The notes: generated from the sequence alone by a model not told the origin. A stretch of DNA of 29,045 nt from an uncultured Lachnospiraceae bacterium (GCA_910587935.1 CAJUNP010000034.1:1-29045), one strand, 5' to 3'; shown: positions 1 to 9,234, counted from the stretch's first letter. Numbers and translations are program-made.

Positions 1-113
1 CATAGGAATCACCGCCGTTTCTTTTATTATACCTCGAAACAACAATAATTACCAGTAATATTTATCTAAATATCAGTATGTCAGTACAATAGTTGTCTAT
101 ACCATAGATTACT

Positions 114-236
114 CTAAAACTCCACCGGCTTATATTCTTCCATCACCGGATCAAACACACCGTCATTAAAATCCAAAAAGATACGGGAACATTCTTCCTG
201 CGGACACATTTTATAGTACACGCCTGATTCCTTATC
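114..236 (-). other. 40-codon open extension in frame after the DUF2804 stop
   Basis: Directly after the TAG that ends the DUF2804 gene, the same frame stays open for 40 codons to a second TAG at 114-116. The reading is protein-like: it starts DKESGVYYKMCPQEE and ends MEEYKPVEF. Inside it, AAGGA sits about 7 nt before a GTG at 219-221, so a separate 35-aa ORF is possible. I do not recognise the sequence. It could be a small gene, the tail of a gene lost by deletion, a readthrough extension, or chance. From 1 to 113 I see nothing supportable. Confidence 0.25.
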
Positions 237-1238
237 CTACCAATTATTCACCGCATGCTCCGCAAACGAAATCACATTCTCCACCTTCAGCTCAAGACCG
301 TCGTCCAAAACCGCTTTTCCCGCAAAGCTGCCAAACATCTGGTGGCAGCAATTATTGACCCAGAGCAGCTTGATTGCCGTTGTCCTGTCGTATATCGGCG
401 TCAGCGTCAGATCCAGTCTTCCTTCCCGGTCCCGGATACGCCACGGGTCCATATAATCCTTTCCCAGCAGGAATTCCACCTTGCCGATTTTATGGGATTT
501 TCCTTTATAAAAAAGCATATTTTCACTGGCGGTGTCCGTATTGCCAAAGCCGCAGCCCAGATTAAAGCCGAACATTTCTCCGTCTAGGTAACCGGTTCCG
601 TTGCTCCAATACCATTCATTGTGAAACGGCCATACGCCGCGACCCCAGTCCAGAATCCCGAAGCTTTCCTGTTTATCGAATTTCCATTCCTTTCCGCCGC
701 TTCGCACGTACCCTTGTGCCGTCATGCAGTTGATCTTATGATTGTAGTAAAAAGCGCGGGCATTTTCGTCAAAGGGCAGATTGATTACCAGCGAATCGGG
801 ATTGCAGCGTTCCAGACCAACAAAAACCTCCGTGTCCTCCCACCGGCAGGTCAGGACACGCGCGTTCCCCTTAGCCTCAAAGCGCATGGAGACACCGCCC
901 TTTTCGTAAGCAAGGATATGATCCCGTTCCGCATCCTCCGGCATATGTAAAGAACCGAAGGGAAGCGGCAGAATCCGGTTGAGATCCAGCAGCTTTTCGC
1001 CTTTGGCAAAATCAAACAGCATAAGACTGACCTGCCCCGCGTAAGCCGCATGGCCGATTGTCAGCTGCAGACACAGCCGATCGTTGGTAATCTGGTAAAA
1101 ATCCCATTCTTTGATGCGCCACGGCGGCGCTTTAATGGCGCTTCTTTGATATACCTGTGTGCTTTTTCTTGAAAATCCCGGAACCGGACGTCCCTTCTTG
1201 TCTAATACCGGCCCCCGCTCCAATACTTCTTTTTCCAT
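237..1238 (-). CDS. DUF2804 domain-containing protein
   Basis: A 333-aa protein that I place in the DUF2804 family, soluble proteins of unknown function. The family look is given by the tryptophan/glycine-rich centre (ESFGILDWGRGVWPFHNEW, then GFNLGCGFGN) and by the C-terminus near FAEHAVNNW, where relatives usually also stop. There is no signal peptide or membrane segment. The ATG follows an AGGTGA ribosome binding site that lies inside the 3' end of the decayed tag gene; the tag stop is only 3 nt before this start, so the two were translationally coupled. It is probably the last gene of the minus-strand run that starts near 7686. No enzymatic role can be given from the sequence. Confidence 0.8.
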   Translation of the reverse strand: MEKEVLERGPVLDKKGRPVPGFSRKSTQVYQRSAIKAPPWRIKEWDFYQITNDRLCLQLTIGHAAYAGQVSLMLFDFAKGEKLLDLNRILPLPFGSLHMPEDAERDHILAYEKGGVSMRFEAKGNARVLTCRWEDTEVFVGLERCNPDSLVINLPFDENARAFYYNHKINCMTAQGYVRSGGKEWKFDKQESFGILDWGRGVWPFHNEWYWSNGTGYLDGEMFGFNLGCGFGNTDTASENMLFYKGKSHKIGKVEFLLGKDYMDPWRIRDREGRLDLTLTPIYDRTTAIKLLWVNNCCHQMFGSFAGKAVLDDGLELKVENVISFAEHAVNNW

Positions 1239-1241
1239 TCG

Positions 1242-1620
1242 TCACCTGTCCCTTTCTCTCATAACCTCCCGATACCTGAAGCAGCTTTCCACATGGTCGT
1301 TAATCATTCCGCAGGCCTGTAGGTGAGAATATACGGTAACCGAACCAAGATACTTAAACCCTCGTTTTTTCAATTCCCTGCTGACTTCATCCGAAAGACT
1401 GTTTTTAGCCGGAAGTTCTCCTTTTGCATGATCCCTGTACAGAATTGTCCTGCCCTTTGAAAATCCCCATAAGTAATCGCTGAACGTACCGATTGAGGCC
1501 GCACTGCATAACCTCCAACATCAGAAATTCGAACTGTTTCCTGTCGTCATGCACAGGTACGCCCCATTCTTCATCATGGTATTTTATCATTTTTTCATTA
1601 CACAGACACCATGGGCATCT
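1242..1620 (-). pseudogene. tag: DNA-3-methyladenine glycosylase I, decayed (internal deletion, lost start)
   Basis: Two pieces of a Tag protein in different frames. The first (about 1505-1620) reads RCPWCLCNEKMIKYHDEEWG and runs to VMQCGL. The second (1242 to about 1505) starts SIGTFSDYLWGFSKG and includes LKKRGFKYLGS and the HLQACG and NDHVESC segments. Tag excises 3-methyladenine from DNA; the zinc-binding Cys and His residues of both ends are still visible. About 65-70 central residues are missing, including the expected SW that follows CGL, and the frame shifts at the junction. No start codon lies between the GNAT stop (1627-1629) and RCPWC. A normal gene is about 570 nt, against about 380 here. 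Not expected to give an active enzyme. Confidence 0.88.
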
Positions 1621-1626
1621 TACCTT

Positions 1627-2109
1627 TTATTCGTCTTTTATCACGCTTGTATTCAAGGTAAATTCATAGATGCATTTTTCAAACTCGCCGCTTTCGCGCA
1701 TATCATTCCCTTCCGGAAGCTCTGCTATTTCCAGCAATTTGCCGCCGGCATATTCACACGTCTTTTTCGACGCGTGATTGTCCGGATTACAGGTAATATA
1801 TAGATATTCCATATTATGCTTTCCGGCTAATTGGAATAATAACAGGCAGGCCTTACCTGCATAATGATTTCCCCTGTATTCCGGATAAACCGTATATCCG
1901 ATGTGACCGCCAAAATAGAGGTTGTCGTTATATCCAATTCTTAAATCACACTCGCCCATCTTGATTCCGTTAAGATCACGGATGGAAAAATGATAGGCAG
2001 GCACCCAATTTTTTTCCGGGTTCCCCTCTACTGTCTTTTCCAGCGCCAACTGAATTTCCGTATTTTTCAGAAATTCAGTATCTAAAAAAATATTCCTATC
2101 TGATACCAT
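1627..2109 (-). CDS. GNAT family N-acetyltransferase
   Basis: A 160-aa protein with a GNAT fold. Acetyl-CoA-binding motif A is seen as YTVYPEYRGNHYAGKACL around residues 92-109, in place of the usual R/Q-x-x-G-x-G/A, and is followed by a long helix and the strand YLYITCNPDN, where the NPDN is typical of the RimJ/RimL-like subgroup. The acetyl acceptor cannot be predicted. The ATG has a good GGGAGG about 8 nt upstream. The gene starts 14 nt after the DUF4132 gene, so it is probably cotranscribed, and its stop is almost directly followed by the tag remnant. Confidence 0.82.
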   Translation of the reverse strand: MVSDRNIFLDTEFLKNTEIQLALEKTVEGNPEKNWVPAYHFSIRDLNGIKMGECDLRIGYNDNLYFGGHIGYTVYPEYRGNHYAGKACLLLFQLAGKHNMEYLYITCNPDNHASKKTCEYAGGKLLEIAELPEGNDMRESGEFEKCIYEFTLNTSVIKDE

Positions 2110-2123
2110 ACAAAGCGCCTCCC

Positions 2124-5100
2124 TTATACTATCTGATCCAAAATAAACGGATCCCTGATTTTTTTATCCTCCGCCAGCAGCACAATCTTAGACATAATTT
2201 CCGCAGTCTTGGGATCTTCATCCACAAAAGGCAAAAACAGCTTTCCCCGCTGCTGGCTGTGCACCGGCAGAATATTCAGCATGGCGCCGCCCTCCTGATG
2301 GATCACGCCGCTTCCCAGATGAACGGTGTAACTGCCCCTTGTTCCCTTAATCAACGCATGGCTCTCTTTCAGTGTCACATTATCCAGCTTAAACAGCGGC
2401 AGGTTAAATTCCACAATGGCCCGGCGCATTTCAATGGTGGAATGGCTTGTTTCCGGGTCTACGCCGCCCGCATGAGCCACGCTCACGGCCAGATCCACGT
2501 CCCGCATGACCTCGCTGTAAATCAAATCCGGCACCTGCCCAATGGTCAGCGCGGCAAAGGTCTTACGGTCGGAAAATTCCACCCACTCCAACGCAGGCGC
2601 TTCCGCGTCGCTGGGTGAAAACCAGTCTGCCACCGCGTAGATTCTGGCAATAATGTTTTCTTTATAATAAATTTTCTGAAGTCCTTCTTCATAATCCGCA
2701 ATCCAACGCCGTCCTTTCAGACAACCTGCCGTTTTCTGCGGCTGGATCTGATTGCCCGCAAACATCCGGGACGCCGTCAGTCCCAATTCCTCCGGCATTT
2801 TTACGTATAACTCCCGGAACACCTGTTTAAAGGGCTGGCGGATCCGGCGGTCAAATAAATGCTTCTGATACGCATGCCATACGCCGGCTTTGTACAAATC
2901 CAGAGGATGCGCCAGACGAAGCTTCTGTTCCCCACTCAGGCCGGTAACCTCACCGTCCCACGCCCGGATTGAATTGTCTTCCCAAAATCCCGTCTTGTCT
3001 CCGCATACAAACACCAACGGCTTTAAAATGGCGTAAACCACCGGATTGGACATCAGTCCGGCCACCTCCGCCGCCGTAAATTCCGCGCCGCTCTCCATGG
3101 ATTCTTCCATCAGCTTCCTGGCTCTTATATATTGTTCCTTCAGCTTTTTGGCGGCGTCCTTCACTTCCTGCACATATGGATTCTTTGCCAGTTTTGAGGG
3201 TACGGATTTCAACGTTTTTCCGGCCTTTCTGCACAAAATTCCGCTCTTTCCCAATTCATCCACCTGCAGGCAGAGTTCTACATCCTCAATTTCCTTCCAC
3301 TGCATATAAGGCGCAAACTCCTCCGCAAGCCGGCTCTCCATATTCAGGGTCAGTCTGGTTACGTCGGCAAAGCCTCCGTGAACGCTTAAATTCACCAGTG
3401 CAATCTCGGCTGCCTTGGATTCGCTTGCCCTTCTCTGGGCGCCGAATTGTCTGGATTCCTTGGCGTAGCCTTGAATAAACTGATACCTCTGCAGCAGATC
3501 CTGCTCCCGGTCTTTCGCGAAAGGCGCCAGGCCATAGCTCATCAGCAGATCCTTGTTTCTTTTTTCACGGATCTGTTCCCGCAGCGCTTCCAGGTTTACC
3601 TTACCTGTCGCCGCATCGGCATACTTTCTGGCTCTGGAATGTTTCTGGCCGTTTGAAATATATTTGGCCGCCTTATAGATAAGCTCAAAATTCTTTTCTC
3701 CAAGAGTTTCATACGCTTCCTTAAACCAGTCGATATCAAAAGCGCCGTCCTGCAGTTCTTCCGCCGATAAAGGCGTATATTTCGCAATCATGGCCATTTT
3801 CTGATCGGAAAAGCGTTCGTTCATATGAGCCATAAAATAATAACAACCGCTTTTCAGTCCCTGCCAGCCAAGATATTCCTGTATCAAATCGATCCACTGG
3901 GGCGCGTACATGGCGACCTCGATCAGGCGGTCCGTCTTGATGCCGGTGCCCTTCAGCGCTTTCCCCAAAGCAGCTCCGTCATCCCCCTGCGCCGGATAAC
4001 ACGCCTTTAGAAGTCGGCATAAAACGCTCTTTTTCGTTGTATTGGAGGAATAATACCAGGAATAGTAGCCTTCCCGCCCCAGCGTGTCTTTTCCCAGCGC
4101 TTTCAGAATCCGGATCAGATATTCAATTCCTCTGATATAAGTTATGCCTGCCATATCCGCTGAAAATATGGTTTCCGATTCTCCCCTGCGAAGCTCCGTA
4201 TCCACCATGAGCGGTACAATTGTGTCGTACAGTTCACGAACCAGCCTGCCGCACCAGGTATCTTTGCCTGTAAAGCTCTCTCCCTGCTCCAAAATCTCTT
4301 CTTCCCTGTTTTCTCCGAAAAATCGTCTCCACAACATCCGGTTGCCGGGTTTTGTATATTCTCCCTTGACCAGCTGCGTAAGAGCCTCAAGAGTATTTTT
4401 TCTGTTAAAATAATGAAATACTGCCTTAAACAAAATATCACGGGAAACCAGTTCCATATGATATGCCTTCAAAAACCAGTAGGGCGTAATAGGCGTGACC
4501 GGGGAAGCGTTCAGACCGCCGTAAATACTCACGGCAGAAAGAAACCGGGAGTCTTCCCGCTCCTCGCAGCATTTCAATTCAAGCCTCCACGCCGCAAAAA
4601 AGGCTCTGGTAAATTCTTCGTCTGTTTCCCAATATCCCAATCCTTCCAGAAAACGGTCTAAAAACGGCAGATCGCATACCGGGGAGGTCTGCTCTAATTG
4701 TCTGCCGTTCCATCCGGTATAATGCCAGGTAATCATTTTATTTTTATTATTCATTACCTTTGCCAGCGCTGAAGCTGTTTGTACGCCGGCCTCAAACAAA
4801 AGCTTCCGGTCGAGGAATTCAAACCGGTAATTCAGACGCACGTTCCATAGCTGTTTCTGATATGTTATTCCAAGGGGTTCCGGCCGAAAGGGAAGCTTGC
4901 CGAAAACAGCCTGATAAAACAGCCTGCCGTTCTGAAATCTTTCCGTATTCTGCAACAGCAGTCTTGCCTCCCATTCCACAAAGGTTCCGTAATCTCCAAG
5001 CTCCTTTTCATAAAAGTCACGGAATTGTTGTGCAAGCGGATAATTTGCCAGACGAAGTCTTTCCGAATAATATTTTTGTTTCTCCGAACCGGACGGTTTC

Positions 5101-7265
5101 TTGCAGGCTGCATAGGAATTCCCCAGAAGCGCTCTGTCTCCGGAGCTTGTTTCATATTCGTAATCCTTGTTTTCCTGTATAATCGCGTCCAGTTTTTTAA
5201 TTTTTTGGAGTATTTGTTCCTCCGTAAGGGGAAGACAGCGAAAGATGGCGTCTCTTCCCTCTTCCGGCGCAGGAAGTATCTCCGGCGCATCCGGATCGTA
5301 GATGCCGAAGCCTTTTTGGCTTGCGGCAGAATTTTCGTTTTCCGAAAGGATTTCTTCCAAAAGAATTTTTTCCTTATCCGTAGGGTTTTTTATAGCCGCC
5401 GCCAACGGCTTCACACGCCGGTATAACGCCGCCGCGTCTTCTTTTTTAGATAATCTGAGCAGCAGATCCAGGCCCGCGTCCCGCTTCTCTTCTTTCGTAT
5501 CCTTAAGAAGCCTCTCCAGACACTGCTCCATACAAGCCTGATTCTGTCCCATCAGTAAATCCAGAAGCTGCCCCCGGAGCTTACTGCGCTTAAACCGAAG
5601 CATATCTTCCATCAGACGGTAATCCGTCTCTTCAAGAGATAAGCTTTTAACCAGCTCAATTGCGCAGGAAGACGTAAATTCTTCGGCGTTTCCCATGTAT
5701 TGGATCAAAATCTCTTTCTGCCTCCTGTTCGCCGGACGGTATAATAACAGGTTCACAAGACTGCTTCTGCCGCTGGATACCTCTTCCAGCCTCGCCGCCA
5801 TATCGGTAATCTTTTCCTCATCCTGGAGAACATAGGCGGTAAAAGCCAGATACCGGACAACCTCCGACGGCTTCAGTTCCACCCGGTGCCAGGGAAAAAT
5901 ACAGGGATCGTAAACCACACCTTTCCCCGGCAGTCTCTCATAAATTTCAAGAAAGCTCTCATACTGCGCACAGGCGTCCTCTCTGTTCCGGAAATAATCG
6001 GTCAGCGCCGGTTTTTTGGGCACGGAAAATTTGCGGGAATAAACGGTATTCTTTTCAAAAAGTCTTTGCACCCACGTTCCCACGCTTATGGCAAAGACCG
6101 GCATAAGAACTGCCGCAAGCTCCAGGTCCTCCGTATGCTCCAGCACGGCTTTTCTGGCTGTGGCAAGCCTTAAACGGTCGTCAAACAAATTATGGTTGTA
6201 GAAAGCGGCCGTCAGCTTCTGGTTTTTGCTTCCGTAATCGATCAGCTCTCCCATAGCATGAACCGCATCCTGCGCCTCATAAAATCCCAGCGCCCATAAG
6301 GCGGCGCTGATGGCAACCGAATCGTCCGTTTCCAGCTGCCGCCGGCAAAAGCTCTGATCCCGCAGGCACTGTCCCATCAGATTCAAAAGCTTTCCACTTA
6401 TCCGGTCCGCGCTTTTTTCGTCAAAAATACCGATCCAGGTGGAAACCGCACGTTTTACGGAAGAAAACCGGATCAGATCGTTCTCCTCAATCACCTGTAA
6501 AAGCGTCAGAAACGCTTCCGCGGTTCCCTCGTCCATCGTTTCGCAGATTACCTGGCGCAGTCCTTCCTGCAGTCTGGCCGCCAGAAGGAGGCCGCCGATA
6601 AGCTTATGTAATTCCCGGTTATCCGAACGGAGAATTCCCAGAATCATCTCCCGGTCCAGATAAGCCGTATTGTTTTCACTGCAAATCAGATCCTTCAGGG
6701 CGGCAATCACCGCCTGATTGCCCCGGTCTATTTCCGCCGCATAAATCAGGCTGAAATTGTTGTTAAAGTTCCATTCGTTTTTGATATAATCCAGCTTTTC
6801 GGCATCTAAACGCCTGTAAATATAATGTTCCAGGTTGTCCCCGCAGTAATATAATTTTTCATAGGCTGCCAGCAGAGAAAAGACCTGCCAAATCTGGGGG
6901 CCGTATCCGGCCGTTCTCACGGTTCTTCTGTTCCATCCGCGGGAAAAAGGAAAACGGTTCAGTTTGTCAATGATGTAAAGATAAGACGCCTGATATTTTT
7001 CGGGAACAAAAGCGTCCAGAAGATTTTTGTGCACACGCCGCCCCAGCGCCCCCTTCCGGTTAAACCAGTCCGACGGCGATTTTTTACCGTCCGCGTAAAA
7101 CTCTTCCGCAATACGGTTCACCTGTTCCCTTCCGTCGTAATATCCTGCGGCTAACTCTTCCGCCAGCTCTTTATCCTGGCCGGAAATCTTGGCAATCCGC
7201 CTGTTTAATTCTTCTTTGCGCCGTTTTGTAACCGCCTGCCTTGTGTTTGTGTCAAATTCAGCCAT
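2124..7265 (-). CDS. Giant DUF5724/DUF4132 domain protein
   Basis: A 1713-aa soluble protein with no signal peptide or clear membrane segment. The C-terminal part, roughly the last 330 residues, carries the DUF4132-type region (MFAGNQIQPQ, then GRRWIADYEEGLQKIYY, later HSTIEMRRAIVEFNLPLF and HLGSGVIHQEGGA). The long N-terminal and central parts are mostly helical, repeat-like and leucine-rich, as in the DUF5724 region of Firmicutes homologues. DUF4132 proteins include E. coli MolR, and relatives are often encoded beside MoxR/vWA genes; neither is seen here, and the biochemical activity is unknown. The start codon lies 1 nt after the stop of the 139-aa gene, so the two are almost surely coupled and may act together. 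Its size makes it a large investment for the cell. Confidence 0.85.
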   Translation of the reverse strand: MAEFDTNTRQAVTKRRKEELNRRIAKISGQDKELAEELAAGYYDGREQVNRIAEEFYADGKKSPSDWFNRKGALGRRVHKNLLDAFVPEKYQASYLYIIDKLNRFPFSRGWNRRTVRTAGYGPQIWQVFSLLAAYEKLYYCGDNLEHYIYRRLDAEKLDYIKNEWNFNNNFSLIYAAEIDRGNQAVIAALKDLICSENNTAYLDREMILGILRSDNRELHKLIGGLLLAARLQEGLRQVICETMDEGTAEAFLTLLQVIEENDLIRFSSVKRAVSTWIGIFDEKSADRISGKLLNLMGQCLRDQSFCRRQLETDDSVAISAALWALGFYEAQDAVHAMGELIDYGSKNQKLTAAFYNHNLFDDRLRLATARKAVLEHTEDLELAAVLMPVFAISVGTWVQRLFEKNTVYSRKFSVPKKPALTDYFRNREDACAQYESFLEIYERLPGKGVVYDPCIFPWHRVELKPSEVVRYLAFTAYVLQDEEKITDMAARLEEVSSGRSSLVNLLLYRPANRRQKEILIQYMGNAEEFTSSCAIELVKSLSLEETDYRLMEDMLRFKRSKLRGQLLDLLMGQNQACMEQCLERLLKDTKEEKRDAGLDLLLRLSKKEDAAALYRRVKPLAAAIKNPTDKEKILLEEILSENENSAASQKGFGIYDPDAPEILPAPEEGRDAIFRCLPLTEEQILQKIKKLDAIIQENKDYEYETSSGDRALLGNSYAACKKPSGSEKQKYYSERLRLANYPLAQQFRDFYEKELGDYGTFVEWEARLLLQNTERFQNGRLFYQAVFGKLPFRPEPLGITYQKQLWNVRLNYRFEFLDRKLLFEAGVQTASALAKVMNNKNKMITWHYTGWNGRQLEQTSPVCDLPFLDRFLEGLGYWETDEEFTRAFFAAWRLELKCCEEREDSRFLSAVSIYGGLNASPVTPITPYWFLKAYHMELVSRDILFKAVFHYFNRKNTLEALTQLVKGEYTKPGNRMLWRRFFGENREEEILEQGESFTGKDTWCGRLVRELYDTIVPLMVDTELRRGESETIFSADMAGITYIRGIEYLIRILKALGKDTLGREGYYSWYYSSNTTKKSVLCRLLKACYPAQGDDGAALGKALKGTGIKTDRLIEVAMYAPQWIDLIQEYLGWQGLKSGCYYFMAHMNERFSDQKMAMIAKYTPLSAEELQDGAFDIDWFKEAYETLGEKNFELIYKAAKYISNGQKHSRARKYADAATGKVNLEALREQIREKRNKDLLMSYGLAPFAKDREQDLLQRYQFIQGYAKESRQFGAQRRASESKAAEIALVNLSVHGGFADVTRLTLNMESRLAEEFAPYMQWKEIEDVELCLQVDELGKSGILCRKAGKTLKSVPSKLAKNPYVQEVKDAAKKLKEQYIRARKLMEESMESGAEFTAAEVAGLMSNPVVYAILKPLVFVCGDKTGFWEDNSIRAWDGEVTGLSGEQKLRLAHPLDLYKAGVWHAYQKHLFDRRIRQPFKQVFRELYVKMPEELGLTASRMFAGNQIQPQKTAGCLKGRRWIADYEEGLQKIYYKENIIARIYAVADWFSPSDAEAPALEWVEFSDRKTFAALTIGQVPDLIYSEVMRDVDLAVSVAHAGGVDPETSHSTIEMRRAIVEFNLPLFKLDNVTLKESHALIKGTRGSYTVHLGSGVIHQEGGAMLNILPVHSQQRGKLFLPFVDEDPKTAEIMSKIVLLAEDKKIRDPFILDQIV

Positions 7266-7266
7266 C

Positions 7267-7686
7267 TCACCACATCCTTCCTGCCAGCATTGTCAGCCTG
7301 ACGAATGTAAATACACTATCCTGTGTAAACGTAATTTCATCTTCCAAAGCGCTTAATGGCTCTTCATTCAGAAAAATCCGGTAAACGCCGTCCTCAAAGC
7401 ATTGCAGGGCATTTTCCTGTGCCTGCCGGAGCGAGGCTTTTTTCTCTCCGTAATTGACGCCAAAGGAAACTTTTCCCGCCTCCGCCGTATTGTCAATCTG
7501 CTCTTTTGTTAAATAAGATAAAAGCCCCGCTTCCTCCATTCGCCGGTTATACGCTTCTACGCCGGTCTGTGTAACGGCAAGAATCAGTTCCCGGACCGTC
7601 CGGGGGCGGCCTTTGATTTCATAAACGGACGGCTGAACGGAGGCCTTCCGTTTACTTATGGATTTCAGGCTTACTTTTATTTGCAT
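7267..7686 (-). CDS. Small partner of the DUF4132 protein, possible beta-grasp fold
   Basis: A 139-aa protein of unknown function. I choose the ATG at 7686 because AAGGAG lies 8 nt upstream; the longer 177-aa reading would begin upstream of the likely promoter. Visible pattern: an N-terminal strand pair (MQIKVSLKSI, then a strand ending in SVYEI), a helix TVRELILAVTQTG, a charged middle, and a final segment RIFLNEEPLSALEDEITF followed by VFTFVRLTMLAGRMW. The end resembles the last strands of ubiquitin/MoaD-like beta-grasp domains (x-L-N-x-x-P-L ... F-x-R-L-x-x-L-A-G), but the terminal Gly-Gly is absent. This fold is my inference. It heads the operon and almost touches the giant DUF4132 gene. 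Confidence 0.7.
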   Translation of the reverse strand: MQIKVSLKSISKRKASVQPSVYEIKGRPRTVRELILAVTQTGVEAYNRRMEEAGLLSYLTKEQIDNTAEAGKVSFGVNYGEKKASLRQAQENALQCFEDGVYRIFLNEEPLSALEDEITFTQDSVFTFVRLTMLAGRMW

Positions 7687-7740
7687 GGAACACACTCCTT
7701 TGCGTTCTTTCAACGGATCCGCTTGTTTTATTCTTTTTCT

Positions 7741-7769
7741 ATTGTATCTTGATTTATGGAATAATTCAA
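7741..7769 (-). promoter_or_regulatory. Sigma-A-type promoter of the DUF4132 operon
   Basis: On the minus strand, TTGAAT (7764-7769), a 17-nt spacer and TACAAT (7741-7746). It lies about 55 nt upstream of the chosen ATG at 7686 and supports that start over the longer one. Confidence 0.65.
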
Positions 7770-7871
7770 TTGATAGATGACTGTGCCCGGCAAAAGCCAA
7801 ATTTCTTGCTTTAGTCCGAAAACCGCTCTTTAATGCCGCAAATAGCAGTAAAATTTCTCATAATTAAGCGT

Positions 7872-7900
7872 TTTACATATTGTCACGCTTATATTAAAAT
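7872..7900 (+). promoter_or_regulatory. Sigma-A-type promoter of the MFS transporter
   Basis: TTTACA (7872-7877), 17-nt spacer, TAAAAT (7895-7900), followed at 7935 by the MFS start. It is divergent from the DUF4132 operon promoter about 100 nt away, so the 7687-7934 gap serves both genes. Confidence 0.6.
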
Positions 7901-7934
7901 GAAAGCAACGTTTTTACATATGGGAGGAATCTTC

Positions 7935-9218
7935 ATGAAATTTTTCAGAAACCAATCCAAAAATAAACCGTCTGCGTCAGAGAAAACGCATTTATGGACC
8001 AAAGACTTTTCCTGTATCATTGCCGCCACCATTTTGTCAGCAATCGGCGGCGAAGCCATGTGTCTTCCCGTAAGCCTTCTTGTCTTTGACGAAACCAAAT
8101 CAACCTTTCTGGCCGCTCTGATTATGGTTTGCGGGATGCTGCCGGATATGGTTCTTCCGATTCTTATCGCTCCCTTTATTGACAAGGGAGGAAAGAAAAA
8201 ATGGATTGTAGGACTGGACATTTTGCTTGCCGTGCTTTACGGCGCCGTAGGGCTCTGGATCAGCGGCCACGAATTCCAATACGGATTATATGTCTTTTTA
8301 ACCCTGGCGGCCGGAACCATATCGGTCTTTTACCGGCTGGCCTATACGGCATGGTATCCGGATCTGATTCCGATGGGAGCCGAACAGAAAGGATACGCGG
8401 TAAGCGCTACCATTTATCCTCTGGTCACCATTCTGATTTCCCCCGTCGTTACATTCCTGTATCAATGGATACCTATGGAAGGCTTCTTTCTTATAGTAAG
8501 CGGTCTGACAATTGTGTCGGTTATAATTGAAAGCTGTATTAAGGAAAACAGAACGGACGTACCGGAGCTTTATACTCTGAAGCAATACTGCGTAGACATA
8601 AAGGAAGGTTTTGCATTTTTGAAAAGGGAAAAGGGCATCCGGAACATTTACAGTTATATGAGCATAACAAACGGCGCTTCAAACGGCATAAGCATAATTA
8701 CACAGGCTTATTATCAGACGTGTCCATGGCTTACGGTAACCATGCTGGGATTTTTGAAAAGCGCGGAAATGATCGGCAGAGTCATCAGCGGATTTTTTCA
8801 GTATACAAAAGAAATTCCTGTGAAAAAAAGATTTGCATTAACAAAATTTGTTTATATTTTTTACGATTCCATGGACGCTCTGCTTCTTTTTCTTCCCTAT
8901 CCGCTGATGCTGTTAAACCGCTTTTTATGCGGCGGTCTGGGAACGGCAAGCGCAACCGTCCGTGAAACGGCAGTGCAGTCTTATCTGCCCGGACAGATCA
9001 GAGCCAGGGTCAACGCATTTTTTGATGTGGTTATGGCTATCGGCGGCGTTGGCTTCCAGCTGCTTGCGGGAATCCTGGGACAACTGATGCCTTACCCCGT
9101 GGCCGCAGCGCTTTTAGGTCTTGTAACGCTCCTGAGCGCCTTTACGCTGATTGTGCTTCCGGCAAAGGATAACCGCGTCGTTTATGAAGCGGTACGCAAA
9201 GAAGAGCCCCGCTCCTGA
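7935..9218 (+). CDS. MFS transporter (probable efflux type)
   Basis: A 427-aa integral membrane protein with about 12 hydrophobic helices. After a short basic N-terminus, helix 1 begins near FSCIIAATILSAIGGEA. The cytoplasmic loop between helices 2 and 3 carries a motif-A-like segment (APFIDKGGKKKWIVGLD), typical of proton-linked MFS carriers. The centre has a hydrophilic loop (residues about 185-215), splitting two six-helix halves. The substrate cannot be told; the layout suits the drug/siderophore efflux branch. The start is the ATG at 7935 with GGGAGG (7922-7927) upstream; a longer reading from 7833 would have to start upstream of the promoter. It is the only long plus-strand gene and converges on the ABC-F gene. 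Confidence 0.85.
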   Translation: MKFFRNQSKNKPSASEKTHLWTKDFSCIIAATILSAIGGEAMCLPVSLLVFDETKSTFLAALIMVCGMLPDMVLPILIAPFIDKGGKKKWIVGLDILLAVLYGAVGLWISGHEFQYGLYVFLTLAAGTISVFYRLAYTAWYPDLIPMGAEQKGYAVSATIYPLVTILISPVVTFLYQWIPMEGFFLIVSGLTIVSVIIESCIKENRTDVPELYTLKQYCVDIKEGFAFLKREKGIRNIYSYMSITNGASNGISIITQAYYQTCPWLTVTMLGFLKSAEMIGRVISGFFQYTKEIPVKKRFALTKFVYIFYDSMDALLLFLPYPLMLLNRFLCGGLGTASATVRETAVQSYLPGQIRARVNAFFDVVMAIGGVGFQLLAGILGQLMPYPVAAALLGLVTLLSAFTLIVLPAKDNRVVYEAVRKEEPRS

Positions 9219-9230
9219 GAGCGGCGGCTC
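9204..9230. terminator. Hairpin between the convergent MFS and ABC-F genes
   Basis: GAGCC-CC-GCTC (9204-9214), loop CTGA, GAGC-GG-C-GGCTC (9219-9230): 11 pairs with one bulged C, overlapping the MFS stop. On minus it is followed by TTCTTT; on plus the tract is weak (CTTCCT). It is placed where a shared terminator would be expected, as only 16 nt separate the two stops. Confidence 0.45.
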
Positions 9231-9234
9231 CTTC

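Noticed and set aside
7687..7800. Longer start for the 139-aa gene
   Set aside because: It would begin upstream of the likely promoter, while the ATG at 7686 has AAGGAG at the best distance.
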